In this document: piece after piece, positions 41,842 through 50,808 of the stretch
Numbering within the stretch: position 1 is the first letter of the stretch
How the letters are laid out: every line of letters begins with the position of its first letter
Source: Bacillota bacterium
Lineage (GTDB): Bacteria; Bacillota; UBA4882; UBA8346
Length of the DNA stretch: 64,000 bases
Reading direction: 5' to 3'
Assembly (NCBI GenBank): GCA_023401925.1
Contig: JAEXDA010000005.1
Coordinates: forward strand, 1-64,000
The notes under the pieces: generated by a model
Databases searched by the model: none
Told to the model about the DNA's origin: nothing
The model's input: only the letters and a program-made list of their open reading frames with translations
Program-made: the position numbers and the translations under genes

Positions 41842-43230
41842 TTGTTTGACTTTAGAACTGAACGAGGGGCAGCGCTGGAAATGGCTTTATTCCTATTAGT
41901 CCTGGCTATAGTTTTGGGTATGGCGGTGCTCCCCGCAGTAAGGCAGGAACTAAACTTTTCACCCATGGACACCAAAAGAGTCAGCGCTGAATATCTGGCC
42001 CAACAAGGAGTACAAAGCAGTGTTAAAAAAATTACCGAGCAGGTTCGATCTTTGAACACCAAAAATGCAGGGGGACTTGGAACACCAGCATATCTTACTG
42101 ACTATATTCAAGTAATGAGGAATACTGACAATGCGGCCGCTCCCTACAATCCATCGTTTGGATCGGGTTATACAACTCCTGTTCTACCGACAACGGTAAC
42201 CGATTCTTCCGGTGGCGCTTACGGTACTTATCGGGCGGTTTATTTTCTAAACAACATAACGAATCCGACTCAGATCAACATTGTGTCTACGGGTGAGGTA
42301 GGAAATTATAGTGAAACGATTAATGCATCGATGCCTGTTGGGACTCAGACCATAGGAGGTTCGGGGGTGGTAAATTTAATTAACGACAATAATATTGATA
42401 AAACGGATTTCACTTATGGCGGTCTATGGAGCATTAGAACGGATTCCGCAACGGGACAACAGTTTGCAAATCCACCGAATACAGGGTATTGTCAAATGCT
42501 TTTTAAAAACAATCCCGGCGGTTTAGGGACGGCAGACGGCATCCAGGTTAGTTACTTTGCAAAGTTAGGGCCGAAGTTAGGAACGAGTTCACTAACGGGT
42601 TACGGAATCTATTATGGATGCCAAACAAACTCTAAAGCCAATAACCCAACTTCTTATGTATTTCAATATGATCCGGGCGCCTCTATCGATGGTGACGGTG
42701 GAGCTTTTTTCGTGAAGAAAGTGAGGGCGGACCTTAACTCGAACCCTAGTTCACCCCAAGGAAATGAAACCGGCAGCAACTATCGAAAAGCTTTTCAAGA
42801 AAATGACGGATCAACGGGTGATGCGACCCATAACGGGACAGTTCGGGTTTCTTTGAATGATTTGGCAAAAATAATGAACAATCATTATAAATCAACCTCC
42901 TCGGATTTTTTACCTGCTTATCTTGAAAAGAATGCTAATGGTTCACTGAAGGATTTTACGATATTAAACCAAACCCATTATATTACGATTGACGTGCAAC
43001 TGGAAGAGAGCCCCGACGGCAAGAAATATTATCACCATAGAGTATTATGCGATGGCTATGCCGTTCTCGATTTTGTCGACCATGATAGCCAAAATCCTAT
43101 TCTAAGCAATAATAGTTTTGCCAGTACTTGTACAGGTCTTAGAACCTGGAATGCGCAATCTTTTGATTTCTACAACAATTCAGGTTATCTACGGGCTGAT
43201 TGGGGTTGGGTAACAGCTAAGAAACAATAA
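41842..43230 (+). CDS. Large pilus-associated protein, PilX-like N-terminus
   Basis: A 462-residue protein from TTG 41842 (AGGGGGTG 6 nt upstream; GTG 41833 overlaps the site). One N-terminal helix (ALEMALFLLVLAIVLGMAVL) follows RTERG, as in PilX/PilK-type minor pilins that lack the strict cleavage motif. The large extracellular part is rich in Asn, Thr, Gly and Tyr. It may be the tip or adhesin subunit. No known adhesive domain is recognised. Confidence 0.65.
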   Translation: MFDFRTERGAALEMALFLLVLAIVLGMAVLPAVRQELNFSPMDTKRVSAEYLAQQGVQSSVKKITEQVRSLNTKNAGGLGTPAYLTDYIQVMRNTDNAAAPYNPSFGSGYTTPVLPTTVTDSSGGAYGTYRAVYFLNNITNPTQINIVSTGEVGNYSETINASMPVGTQTIGGSGVVNLINDNNIDKTDFTYGGLWSIRTDSATGQQFANPPNTGYCQMLFKNNPGGLGTADGIQVSYFAKLGPKLGTSSLTGYGIYYGCQTNSKANNPTSYVFQYDPGASIDGDGGAFFVKKVRADLNSNPSSPQGNETGSNYRKAFQENDGSTGDATHNGTVRVSLNDLAKIMNNHYKSTSSDFLPAYLEKNANGSLKDFTILNQTHYITIDVQLEESPDGKKYYHHRVLCDGYAVLDFVDHDSQNPILSNNSFASTCTGLRTWNAQSFDFYNNSGYLRADWGWVTAKKQ

Positions 43231-43399
43231 ATAATTTAAGTTTAAGAAATGAGAAAAGATTGGCGCGATCAGTGCTGAAAACGCTTCGGCTAATTTTTTA
43301 AATTACGGTCAAAAATTCGCGTTTTTATAGAAAAACATCAAAATGGTAGCAGAAATGATTTTGTAGACCGACAAACAACACTGCGGATGGCAGACCTAG

Positions 43400-43440
43400 A
43401 CGGGCTGTCCTTTTTTACTTTCAGGGCAGACCCGTTTTTT
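43400..43440 (+). terminator. Terminator of the minor pilin operon
   Basis: ACGGGCTGTCC (43400-43410) pairs imperfectly with GGGCAGACCCGT (43424-43435), followed by TTTTT. It lies between the convergent pilin and pil operons. Confidence 0.65.
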
Positions 43441-43455
43441 GAAATTCTTGAGCCG

Positions 43456-45351
43456 TTAGTATTTCCGATTGGCCACCTTATCCCCAGCGACCGGCAGGAT
43501 AATGATTTGACCGGCTTCAACTTTGGAAATGTCGCCGATACGGTTGATTTCCATCAATAAATTCACGGTGGTGCCGTAGCGCATCGCCAGTCGCCAGAGG
43601 GTTTCCTTGGGTTTCAGGACATAGAGGTGGCTGGAAGGAATCAAAATCAGCAACGGTTGGCCCGGTTTCAGATCCGCCGCCGTATGCAAATCATTTTCCT
43701 TCAGGATACTGGCCGGAGTTACGCCGTATTTTTGGGCGATTTGGGAGAGGGTCTCACCGGGTTTCAGCGTAACGGTTAGTTCCATCCCCACCGTAACTTT
43801 GGAGTGACCCGCCTGGGGTGTGGAGGATGGCTCAATGATCAGCTTTTTGGACATCGGGTTATCCGGATTGGCATTAACACTGAGCTCCGAACTCTGGCCC
43901 GGGGATTGCGATGGTTCTGAGGTGGAACCTTGCTGGGGACTTTTGGTGTTGCTTGCCGTTTCGGCGGTTTTGGCTCCTGTTTCCGTGACTTTGACACTGT
44001 TATCCGTGGTTGATATGTTTTGAACTGCCTTCATCGGAGTTTCATTCGTAACGGCCGGGGATTGAGTTTGGACAGCCGAATCTAGACTGGGAGCCGGGAT
44101 AGGCAGCGACGTTGGTGTTTGTTTGGGTTGGTTGTTGGTATCCGGCCCAATCTTTACGGAGTTGGCTTCCGCAACCCCGGTATGAATGATTTTGGGAGTG
44201 ATGAAAATGCAAATTTCAGTACTGTCATTGGGATCGGTTATTTTTTGTTTAAAGAGCCAGCCGATTAAAGGCAGGGAACCTAAACCCTTGATTTTGTCTG
44301 TGGTAGTGACCGAATTTATTTCATTCAATCCCGATAGTACGAAAGTTTCGCCGTCGCGCAACCGGATAACCGAGCTGATATCACGGTTCCGGACAACCGG
44401 AATCTGGTTTTCACCGGCCGACACATATTCGGTAAGACTGCTGACATTGGCTTTGACATTAACGGTGACGATATTGTCGGAATTGATTCGGGGTGTGACC
44501 GATAACTTGGTGCCGATATCAATATACTGAATACTATAGGTCGTACCAGTTGTTTCTGAGTTGGTGACGACCATCGGGTAGCGATCGCCGATAAAAACCG
44601 TGCCTTCCTGGCTGTCGGTAGTGGAAATCATGGGATTGGACAGCAGCTTGGCTTCGCTTCTTTCTTCCCACAACTGCAGGAGATGGGATGCGGTTCCGGA
44701 AATAGTTAGATCGGTGAAATTAATATTAAAATCACTTGCAGCCCAGTTAACTCCCGCCTTATCCAGGGCCGACTTTTTGATCTCCTCCACCCGGACATCG
44801 ATGGTAATCTGGGCCATTTCCCGGTCCAGACTTTTGATGATCTCAGCGATGTTTTGCTGGGTTAAGATGTTGGCCCGGATGGTCAACTGGTTGGTCCGGG
44901 CATCGACCCCCATTTGATCGGCGGGCACCAGCACTTTGAGGGTATTGACGATCTGATCGGGTTTGGCATAAGTGAGCCGGTAGACTCGAGTCTCCCTGGA
45001 TTCAAAATTGGTAAAGGTTTTTTCATTGCCAATCAGGACGGTGCGGCTGGCTGTGATCCAGCGGGTCGAAAAGCCGTTGGTTTGGGCCAGCATTTCAATG
45101 GCCTCCTTTACCGTCAATCCGGCTTTGATTTTAATGTTGACCAGGCCCTTGACACCGGGGTCCATCAACACATTCAGTTCATCCAATTCGCCCAGGCTAC
45201 GGAAAACTTCCCGGATATCGGCGTCAAAAACGTCAAATTTGGAAATCGGCGTATCCCCAAGCTCGGCACTGAAGACAGGGAGTGAAAAGATACCCATCAT
45301 CAAAAGAATACCTATCCAGACCGTTTTTTTAAAGAGATTTGGTTTTGTCAA
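43456..45351 (-). CDS. pilQ: Type IV pilus secretin (PilQ-like) with C-terminal LysM pair
   Basis: A 631-residue protein. It has a signal peptide (VWIGILLMMGIFSLPVFSA), an STN domain (FDVFDADIREVFRSLGELDE), an N1-type domain (about 115-190) and the secretin pore domain (about 190-390, ending GSLPLIGWLFKQK and CIFITPKII). A Pro/Ser/Thr-rich linker follows, then two LysM-like repeats (TLSQIAQKYGVTPASILKEN; TLWRLAMRYGTTVNLLMEIN) to the end. The secretin implies an outer membrane. LysM at the C-terminus is unusual and would tether the pore to peptidoglycan. Last gene of the pil operon; start overlaps pilP. Confidence 0.9.
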   Translation of the reverse strand: MTKPNLFKKTVWIGILLMMGIFSLPVFSAELGDTPISKFDVFDADIREVFRSLGELDELNVLMDPGVKGLVNIKIKAGLTVKEAIEMLAQTNGFSTRWITASRTVLIGNEKTFTNFESRETRVYRLTYAKPDQIVNTLKVLVPADQMGVDARTNQLTIRANILTQQNIAEIIKSLDREMAQITIDVRVEEIKKSALDKAGVNWAASDFNINFTDLTISGTASHLLQLWEERSEAKLLSNPMISTTDSQEGTVFIGDRYPMVVTNSETTGTTYSIQYIDIGTKLSVTPRINSDNIVTVNVKANVSSLTEYVSAGENQIPVVRNRDISSVIRLRDGETFVLSGLNEINSVTTTDKIKGLGSLPLIGWLFKQKITDPNDSTEICIFITPKIIHTGVAEANSVKIGPDTNNQPKQTPTSLPIPAPSLDSAVQTQSPAVTNETPMKAVQNISTTDNSVKVTETGAKTAETASNTKSPQQGSTSEPSQSPGQSSELSVNANPDNPMSKKLIIEPSSTPQAGHSKVTVGMELTVTLKPGETLSQIAQKYGVTPASILKENDLHTAADLKPGQPLLILIPSSHLYVLKPKETLWRLAMRYGTTVNLLMEINRIGDISKVEAGQIIILPVAGDKVANRKY

Positions 45352-45961
45352 GGGGAGCCTCCTTTCTGAGGTAGAGACGGAGATTTTTTTTGGAAGAATT
45401 CAACATGATGAAATTATTGTCAATTTCGGCTATTAGATAATCGGTACCGGGTATCGGGTCGCCCAGGTGCAAGATGTAAGGCTTGCCCCGGAAATTGATC
45501 AATACCACCTGATCTCCGGCAATTCCAATAGTACCGTTCCATACGGGTTTGAGGCGATCATCCTTGGCTACGGGCGCTTTGGTGTTTGCCCCTGAAAACA
45601 GCGGCCGTGCGGGAGCTGTTTTTGGGTTGGATATATTTTTGGCCTCGGCCTTCGTTATCCCCGGTAAAAAAGGATCCCGGTTGGTTCCATCAGGTTGGCC
45701 CGCCGTTTGTGCCATGGCTGCGCTAGCCGGCGAGGGCGGCGAAGCGGGCGGAGTTGCCGACGGGGGTATAACGGAAGTTGGTTTGCCAAGACCGGAAAGG
45801 CCTGTTTCCGATGTCCCATTGGCGGTATTGTTTTGCGGCGGGGCTGAAGCCGGAGGCTGGGAAGAAAACAAAAGATAAACACAGGCGATCAGACCCGCGC
45901 CGGAGATGATCAAGGTAAACGGACTGATTTTTGGTTTGGGTTTGGCGGATACTTCTTTCAT
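45329..45961 (-). CDS. Type IV pilus protein PilP-like
   Basis: A 210-residue protein with an N-terminal membrane helix (FTLIISGAGLIACVYLLF). A Pro/Ala/Ser-rich linker (about 35-90) precedes RDPFLPG and a small beta domain (WNGTIGIAGDQVVLINFRGK). PilP proteins link PilMNO to the secretin and end in this type of fold, usually as lipoproteins. Here anchoring is by a helix instead. The gene overlaps the secretin start by 23 bp. Confidence 0.75.
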   Translation of the reverse strand: MKEVSAKPKPKISPFTLIISGAGLIACVYLLFSSQPPASAPPQNNTANGTSETGLSGLGKPTSVIPPSATPPASPPSPASAAMAQTAGQPDGTNRDPFLPGITKAEAKNISNPKTAPARPLFSGANTKAPVAKDDRLKPVWNGTIGIAGDQVVLINFRGKPYILHLGDPIPGTDYLIAEIDNNFIMLNSSKKNLRLYLRKEAPLDKTKSL

Positions 45962-45964
45962 GGT

Positions 45965-46543
45965 CTATCTCCCCGCAACTTGATTTTTCATCGAAATCAA
46001 ATCCAACGTCATTTGAATATTTAAAATATAAGGAAGTTTGGAGTCGTCACCGGATCCCGACTGGTTGGCCTTCAAGCTCAGATCGGCTGCTTTGACGGCT
46101 CTTTTGGATCCAGGCAAGGCTTTTAAAAAGAGAATGACGCCCGGATAAGAGCCGCTCAGCTCGATCCGCCATTGGAATACCTGAAAGGCCGGGTTGTCCT
46201 GATAAAATTGGGGCTTGTTATTCACCTGGCAACTGGTGATTTTAATGCCGCTCTGACTGGCTAAACCGTCCAGTTCTTTGACAAAGTCATCTTGATTTTC
46301 CTTGGATGGAATGAAGAAACCCATTTTTTGACTGTCGATTTCCAACTGTTTGATTTCTCTGGTCAGCTCGGGCAGTTCTTTCAATTTGCCTTTAGCTGCC
46401 TGGATTTCCGCTTCTTTTTGTTGTCTGGATGCGGTTATTTGGGCGGTTTGGTTATAAAAATAATAAATACCGGCGATATCGCCCAGGAAAAGAATGGCTG
46501 CCGCCAGGACCGGGAGCAGGCTATGGATTTTGGTCTTTGGCAT
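45965..46543 (-). CDS. pilO: Type IV pilus inner-membrane protein PilO
   Basis: A 192-residue bitopic protein. It has a membrane helix at about 8-30 (LLPVLAAAILFLGDIAGIYY), a coiled coil (KEAEIQAAKGKLKELPELTR) and a ferredoxin-like C-terminal domain. It forms heterodimers with PilN in studied systems. Its start overlaps pilN. Confidence 0.85.
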   Translation of the reverse strand: MPKTKIHSLLPVLAAAILFLGDIAGIYYFYNQTAQITASRQQKEAEIQAAKGKLKELPELTREIKQLEIDSQKMGFFIPSKENQDDFVKELDGLASQSGIKITSCQVNNKPQFYQDNPAFQVFQWRIELSGSYPGVILFLKALPGSKRAVKAADLSLKANQSGSGDDSKLPYILNIQMTLDLISMKNQVAGR

Positions 46544-47093
46544 AGTTCAGCAGTCCTCCCCCGGTAGTAATTTGAATAGAAAAGTCGTAACAAGTCACTT
46601 TATCCTGAACATTTTTACGAATCTGGCTCAACTGAACCGTTTGAAAAGGGGCGGCTGTCTTCAGGCGGGTTAAAAAATCACCCACCAACGAAAAGTTAAG
46701 GCTGCGGCCGTTAATGGCAATCATCCCACCCGGAGCAGGGAAATTGGTTTCAGTTAGCCAGACTTTATCCGGAGTGGCGGTGGCCAGTTGATTCAGCAAG
46801 TCCGGATATGAGGTATAGTAAGAATTCAGCTTGACAAATTTGGCCCTTTCGTCCGCCAACTGCTGCCTTTTTTGGGCTGCGTTCTGTACTTCCAGCAATA
46901 GGGATTGGTAGGATAGCGCTTGCTGGGTCGCTTGTTGCAAAGCACTTTGGGCGGTGGTGAATTGAAAATATTCATAAACCACTCCGCCGAAGGCAGCCAC
47001 GATCAGTATAACGGCTATGATGACCCTGGTAATCCGGGCGGGGTTCATCACGGGTTGGACCCGGTGTTCCCTGGGCAGTAAATCGATTCTCAT
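46521..47093 (-). CDS. pilN: Type IV pilus inner-membrane protein PilN
   Basis: A 190-residue bitopic protein. It starts MRIDLLPREHRVQP, the PilN signature that contacts PilM. A membrane helix (ARITRVIIAVILIVAAFGGV), a coiled coil and a ferredoxin-like domain follow. The start overlaps the pilM stop by 4 bp. Confidence 0.88.
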   Translation of the reverse strand: MRIDLLPREHRVQPVMNPARITRVIIAVILIVAAFGGVVYEYFQFTTAQSALQQATQQALSYQSLLLEVQNAAQKRQQLADERAKFVKLNSYYTSYPDLLNQLATATPDKVWLTETNFPAPGGMIAINGRSLNFSLVGDFLTRLKTAAPFQTVQLSQIRKNVQDKVTCYDFSIQITTGGGLLNYAKDQNP

Positions 47094-48157
47094 CCGGGAA
47101 TCACCTCGCGTAAGGCCAACCCAAAAGCGACCATCATTTCCGGGATGGCTTGGTTAAAAACAGCGCCGATTTTTTTATTGACCGATTTATATTTCACGGC
47201 AGGCTGGGCCAGACTCACCGGGTATCCCAACTCCTGACTGAGGAAAGGCAGCAGGTTTTTTAACTGGGCGACGCCGCCGGTTAATTCCAGCCGGGAGATT
47301 TCATCGTTACGTTGCTGAACATGATAGTAATCAAAGGAACGCTTGATCTCCAAGACCAGTTCCCGGAGGCCCCCCAACATGGTAAAATTCACTTGATACA
47401 TCTCGCTGCCGGGCACCGCCTGGGCCAGATTATACTGGGCATCACTGTACTGCAGCTTTAGTTGTTCAGCTTTATCCAGGGAAACCCCCAGGCTTTTGGA
47501 AATACTTTCGGTGAGTGGCTTGCCCGCCATTGGGATGACGCGGGTGAAGCGGGGGATGCCCTCCTTGACGATGGTCAAATCGGTGGCGGCGGCGCCGATG
47601 TTCAGTAAGGCGATGCTGGCATTATCGATGGAATTTTCCAAACCCAGGCTGCGGGCCAAAGCTAATGCCTGGATATCGATGGCCAAAGGATGAATGCCTG
47701 CCTGACGGAGGATCTCCATTTGCTGGGTAACAATATCTTTATGGACCGCGGCCAAAAAAATTTCCGATTCATTCTGCTCGCGGTTTTGACCGATAATCTG
47801 AAAGTCGAGCGATACTTCATCCAGGGGGAAGGGGACGTATTTTTCGGCTTCCCACTGCAGGGCGTTACGGATCTCCTCTTTATCCAGCAACGGCACTTTT
47901 ACCGTACGCACAATGGTGGATTGGCCGCTGATGGCGATGACGGCGCGGCGGCTGTGGGTTTTTTTGAATAAATTTTGCAGAACCGGCACGATGGGTGGAG
48001 TGTTTTTAAACATGTCTTTGCTGAAGGCGTCTTCCGGCAAGGGTTCGCTCCTGGCCAACCGGACCCGGAACGGATGGCCGTTTTCGATCTCCACCAGCTT
48101 GACCGCGCTCGTTCCGATATCCAGTCCAATTCCGCTTTTCGCCAAATCACATCCCAA
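47090..48157 (-). CDS. pilM: Type IV pilus ATPase-fold protein PilM
   Basis: A 355-residue actin/FtsA-like cytoplasmic protein (GIGLDIGTSAVKLVEIENG; NALQWEAEKYVPFPLDEVSL; ELTGGVAQLKNLLPFLSQEL). It binds the PilN N-terminus on the inner face of the membrane. The gene order pilM-N-O-P-Q is the standard one. Confidence 0.92.
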   Translation of the reverse strand: MGCDLAKSGIGLDIGTSAVKLVEIENGHPFRVRLARSEPLPEDAFSKDMFKNTPPIVPVLQNLFKKTHSRRAVIAISGQSTIVRTVKVPLLDKEEIRNALQWEAEKYVPFPLDEVSLDFQIIGQNREQNESEIFLAAVHKDIVTQQMEILRQAGIHPLAIDIQALALARSLGLENSIDNASIALLNIGAAATDLTIVKEGIPRFTRVIPMAGKPLTESISKSLGVSLDKAEQLKLQYSDAQYNLAQAVPGSEMYQVNFTMLGGLRELVLEIKRSFDYYHVQQRNDEISRLELTGGVAQLKNLLPFLSQELGYPVSLAQPAVKYKSVNKKIGAVFNQAIPEMMVAFGLALREVIPG

Positions 48158-48295
48158 CTTTCGTTAAATATTTGAAATTTTGGATTATTTATCCTTGGAA
48201 ATATGATAAATAGAAAATTATACAAAGTTTTCCTTTTTATATTGTCGGCAGAGAAAAGATTTTGTTTATAGTTTTTTTGGAAAAGTCTTCTTTGA

Positions 48296-49033
48296 TCACC
48301 AATGGGGCAAGTTTATATTGATATACATCACCAGCAGCGTTCCCAGGGCCAAAAATGGTCCGAAGGCGATGGGAGTCTTGCGGTCGATTTTTTTCTGTAT
48401 GAACAAAGGCAAGGTTGCGATAACCCCTAAAACGCTCCCCAGGAACAAGCTGATCAGCACTGGGTACCAGCCCAGAAAGATGCCGGTCATCGCCAGCAGC
48501 TTCACATCGCCAAAGCCCATTCCCTTGGGATAAAGGAGGGCGAGGATCAAGAGAATTCCCCCTCCGGCTAAAGAGCCGACCAAAGCCTGGACTAATGAGC
48601 CCTCCAAAGCTTTCAGGGTTAATCCCAGAACGATCAGGGGCAACGTCAGCCGGTTGGGGATGATCTGCAGGTCCCAATCGATGAAGGCGATGGCGATCAA
48701 CCCATAGGTCAGGATTAAAAAGGCAAAGTTATCCCAGTTTAGCCCGTAAGTCCCGTAGCGAAACCACCACAGCAAGGTTAAGCCCCCACTGAGCAGCTCG
48801 GTCAAGGGGTAGCGCCAGCTGATCTTGGTCCGGCAATGACGGCAACGGCCCTGCAAAAAAATAAAACTGAACACCGGAAACAAGTCCAGCCAGGTGAGGC
48901 TGTGCTCACAATGGGGACAATGGGAGGGGGGGAGGACAATGGACTCCCCCCGGGGTAAACGGTAAATGATCACATTGAGAAAACTTCCAATAATTAGGCC
49001 AATTAAAAAAATCAGGAAGTAAAGAATTAACAT
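48296..49033 (-). CDS. pilD: Prepilin peptidase/N-methyltransferase
   Basis: A 245-residue polytopic aspartic protease. GSFLNVIIYRLPRGES at the N-terminus, the zinc-binding pairs CPHC and CRHC (about residues 39-71), and catalytic Asp in the AFIDWD and GFGDVKL motifs are present. It cleaves and methylates the prepilins at 40922, 41322 and 49102. Confidence 0.95.
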   Translation of the reverse strand: MLILYFLIFLIGLIIGSFLNVIIYRLPRGESIVLPPSHCPHCEHSLTWLDLFPVFSFIFLQGRCRHCRTKISWRYPLTELLSGGLTLLWWFRYGTYGLNWDNFAFLILTYGLIAIAFIDWDLQIIPNRLTLPLIVLGLTLKALEGSLVQALVGSLAGGGILLILALLYPKGMGFGDVKLLAMTGIFLGWYPVLISLFLGSVLGVIATLPLFIQKKIDRKTPIAFGPFLALGTLLVMYININLPHW

Positions 49034-49101
49034 GAGACCTCACTTGGGTAGGTTGTTAATGTAATGGCGCTAAACAGAGCTTTCCTCATCGAATTATCCA
49101 A

Positions 49102-49542
49102 TCAGGTTCCAGGAGAGGTAGAAGGATGTTTATTGCAACTTACCTTGCCATCTTTGTCTGCTTCATAAGCTCCACCGCTTCCACATGTTGGATAAGTTTT
49201 CATGATAGGGCCGAAGCTGGTATCAGTACCGGTTGATGGCGTATAGGCTATTGCTGTTGTTAAATCTGTCTTAAGAGTAGTAACGTCAGTTGGAGTTGTT
49301 CCACCACCAATAGTTGCTATAGCAGTACTTGAAGTGTTTTGTGACGCATAGTAATTGTACTGTTCGATCGCGGTTTCTAGAGATGCCCGGTTGGATAGGC
49401 AAGCTTTGGCGGCGGCATCCGCTTGCATGTTAATGAATCTGGGGACTGCCAGCACGGCTAAAACGGCCAGGATGGCGATGACAATCAACAATTCCACCAG
49501 GGTAAAACCTTTTTCCTCTTTGACTTTGAAAAATAATTGCAT
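49102..49542 (-). CDS. pilA: Major type IV pilin-like prepilin
   Basis: A 146-residue protein with leader MQLFFKVKEEKG and cleavage before FTLVELLIVIAILAVLAVLA (Glu5 present), the PilA/PulG N-terminal helix. A short beta domain with Cys residues near the C-terminus (TCGSGG and SCNKHP) could form a disulfide loop. It sits between pilD and pilC, so it is the probable main pilin. Use of the symbol is by position. Confidence 0.8.
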   Translation of the reverse strand: MQLFFKVKEEKGFTLVELLIVIAILAVLAVLAVPRFINMQADAAAKACLSNRASLETAIEQYNYYASQNTSSTAIATIGGGTTPTDVTTLKTDLTTAIAYTPSTGTDTSFGPIMKTYPTCGSGGAYEADKDGKVSCNKHPSTSPGT

Positions 49543-49572
49543 TGAAATTCAACTCCTTTTGTTTTGTTTATT

Positions 49573-50793
49573 TTATTTCAAAGTCGCGCCGGAGCTGATA
49601 TCCAGCATCGGGAGAGCGACCGAAATAACGATTAGGCCCACCACGGCCCCCATGACCACAATGATGACCGGTTCGATCATGGTGGTTAAAGATTCCATGG
49701 CATAGCCGGCTTCCTTCTCATAAAAGTCGGCTAATTCGGTTAACATGTTCGGCAACTCGCCGGTTTCCTCCCCGACAGCCACCATCTGGGTGACCATGGG
49801 CGGAAAGACGCCGGTGTCGCCCAGAGGGCCCGCCAGACCTCCACCCTGGGTCAGATTGATTCGGGCTGTTTTCAAGGCCCTGGCGATCACGGCATTGGTG
49901 ACCACCCGTTCAACAATTTCCATGCTGGTGGTAATTAAAATACCACTGTTCAACAAGGTAGCCATGGTCCGCGCAAACTGGGCCACCACGATCTTGCGTA
50001 TTGCCGGGCCGACGAACCTGATATTCAATAACATGTTGTCCGTGGCGTAACGGCCTAGCGGAGTTTGGCGGTACTGAATAAAGCCAAAAGCTACCGCGCC
50101 CAGAGCGGGTAACAGGATAAACCAGTAATGGCCCAGAAAAGAACTGACGCTCATCATGGCTACGGTGATGCCGGGCAACTTCATCCCGGAGTCGGTGAAC
50201 ATCTTCAAGAAAGTGGGCATCACAGCAACCATTAAGAAAATAACCACCCCAATGGCCACACAGGATAGAATGATCGGGTACATCAGGGAACCGGTAATCT
50301 TTTTGCGCAGTTCATAGCTGCGTTCAAAATTCTCCGCCAACCTCTCCAGGACGGTATCCAGCATGCCCCCGGCCTCGCCAGCCTCCACCATGTGAATATA
50401 GATGGGAGGGAAGATCTTCGGGTACTTGGCCAGAGTCGTATGCAAGGGATGGCCGGACTCCACATCCTGGCGCACCTGGGTGGCAACCAGGGCCAGTTGG
50501 GTACTTTCGGTCTGTTTGGCGAGAAGATTCAGACTGGTGACGATATTTAAACCGGCTTTCATGACCACCGCAAACTGGCGGGTAAAAAGCACCAAATCCC
50601 GCAGCTTGATCCGGCCGCCGGCCCCCTTTTTCTGTTCGGTCTGGCTCTTGCCCTCTGAGACCGGTTTCAGGGAAATAATAAATGAACCTTCACTGCGGAT
50701 CTTAGCGGCGGCCTCGCGGATATCGTCCGCCTCCACCTGGCCTTTCTGGAGATTGCCGCCGCGATCGCGCTGCTGATATTCAAAGGTCGGCAT
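49573..50793 (-). CDS. pilC: Type IV pilus platform protein PilC
   Basis: A 406-residue GspF-family membrane protein with two repeated cytoplasmic domains (LRDLVLFTRQFAVVMKAGLN; VAQFARTMATLLNSGILITT) and three main membrane segments. It couples the PilB and PilT motors to pilin assembly. Confidence 0.95.
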   Translation of the reverse strand: MPTFEYQQRDRGGNLQKGQVEADDIREAAAKIRSEGSFIISLKPVSEGKSQTEQKKGAGGRIKLRDLVLFTRQFAVVMKAGLNIVTSLNLLAKQTESTQLALVATQVRQDVESGHPLHTTLAKYPKIFPPIYIHMVEAGEAGGMLDTVLERLAENFERSYELRKKITGSLMYPIILSCVAIGVVIFLMVAVMPTFLKMFTDSGMKLPGITVAMMSVSSFLGHYWFILLPALGAVAFGFIQYRQTPLGRYATDNMLLNIRFVGPAIRKIVVAQFARTMATLLNSGILITTSMEIVERVVTNAVIARALKTARINLTQGGGLAGPLGDTGVFPPMVTQMVAVGEETGELPNMLTELADFYEKEAGYAMESLTTMIEPVIIVVMGAVVGLIVISVALPMLDISSGATLK

Positions 50794-50808
50794 GAGCTCC
50801 TCCTTGCC

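Noticed and set aside
48237..48677. 146-codon minus-strand frame
   Set aside because: It overlaps pilD in another frame and shows no family pattern; pilD carries all prepilin peptidase motifs, so this is a shadow.
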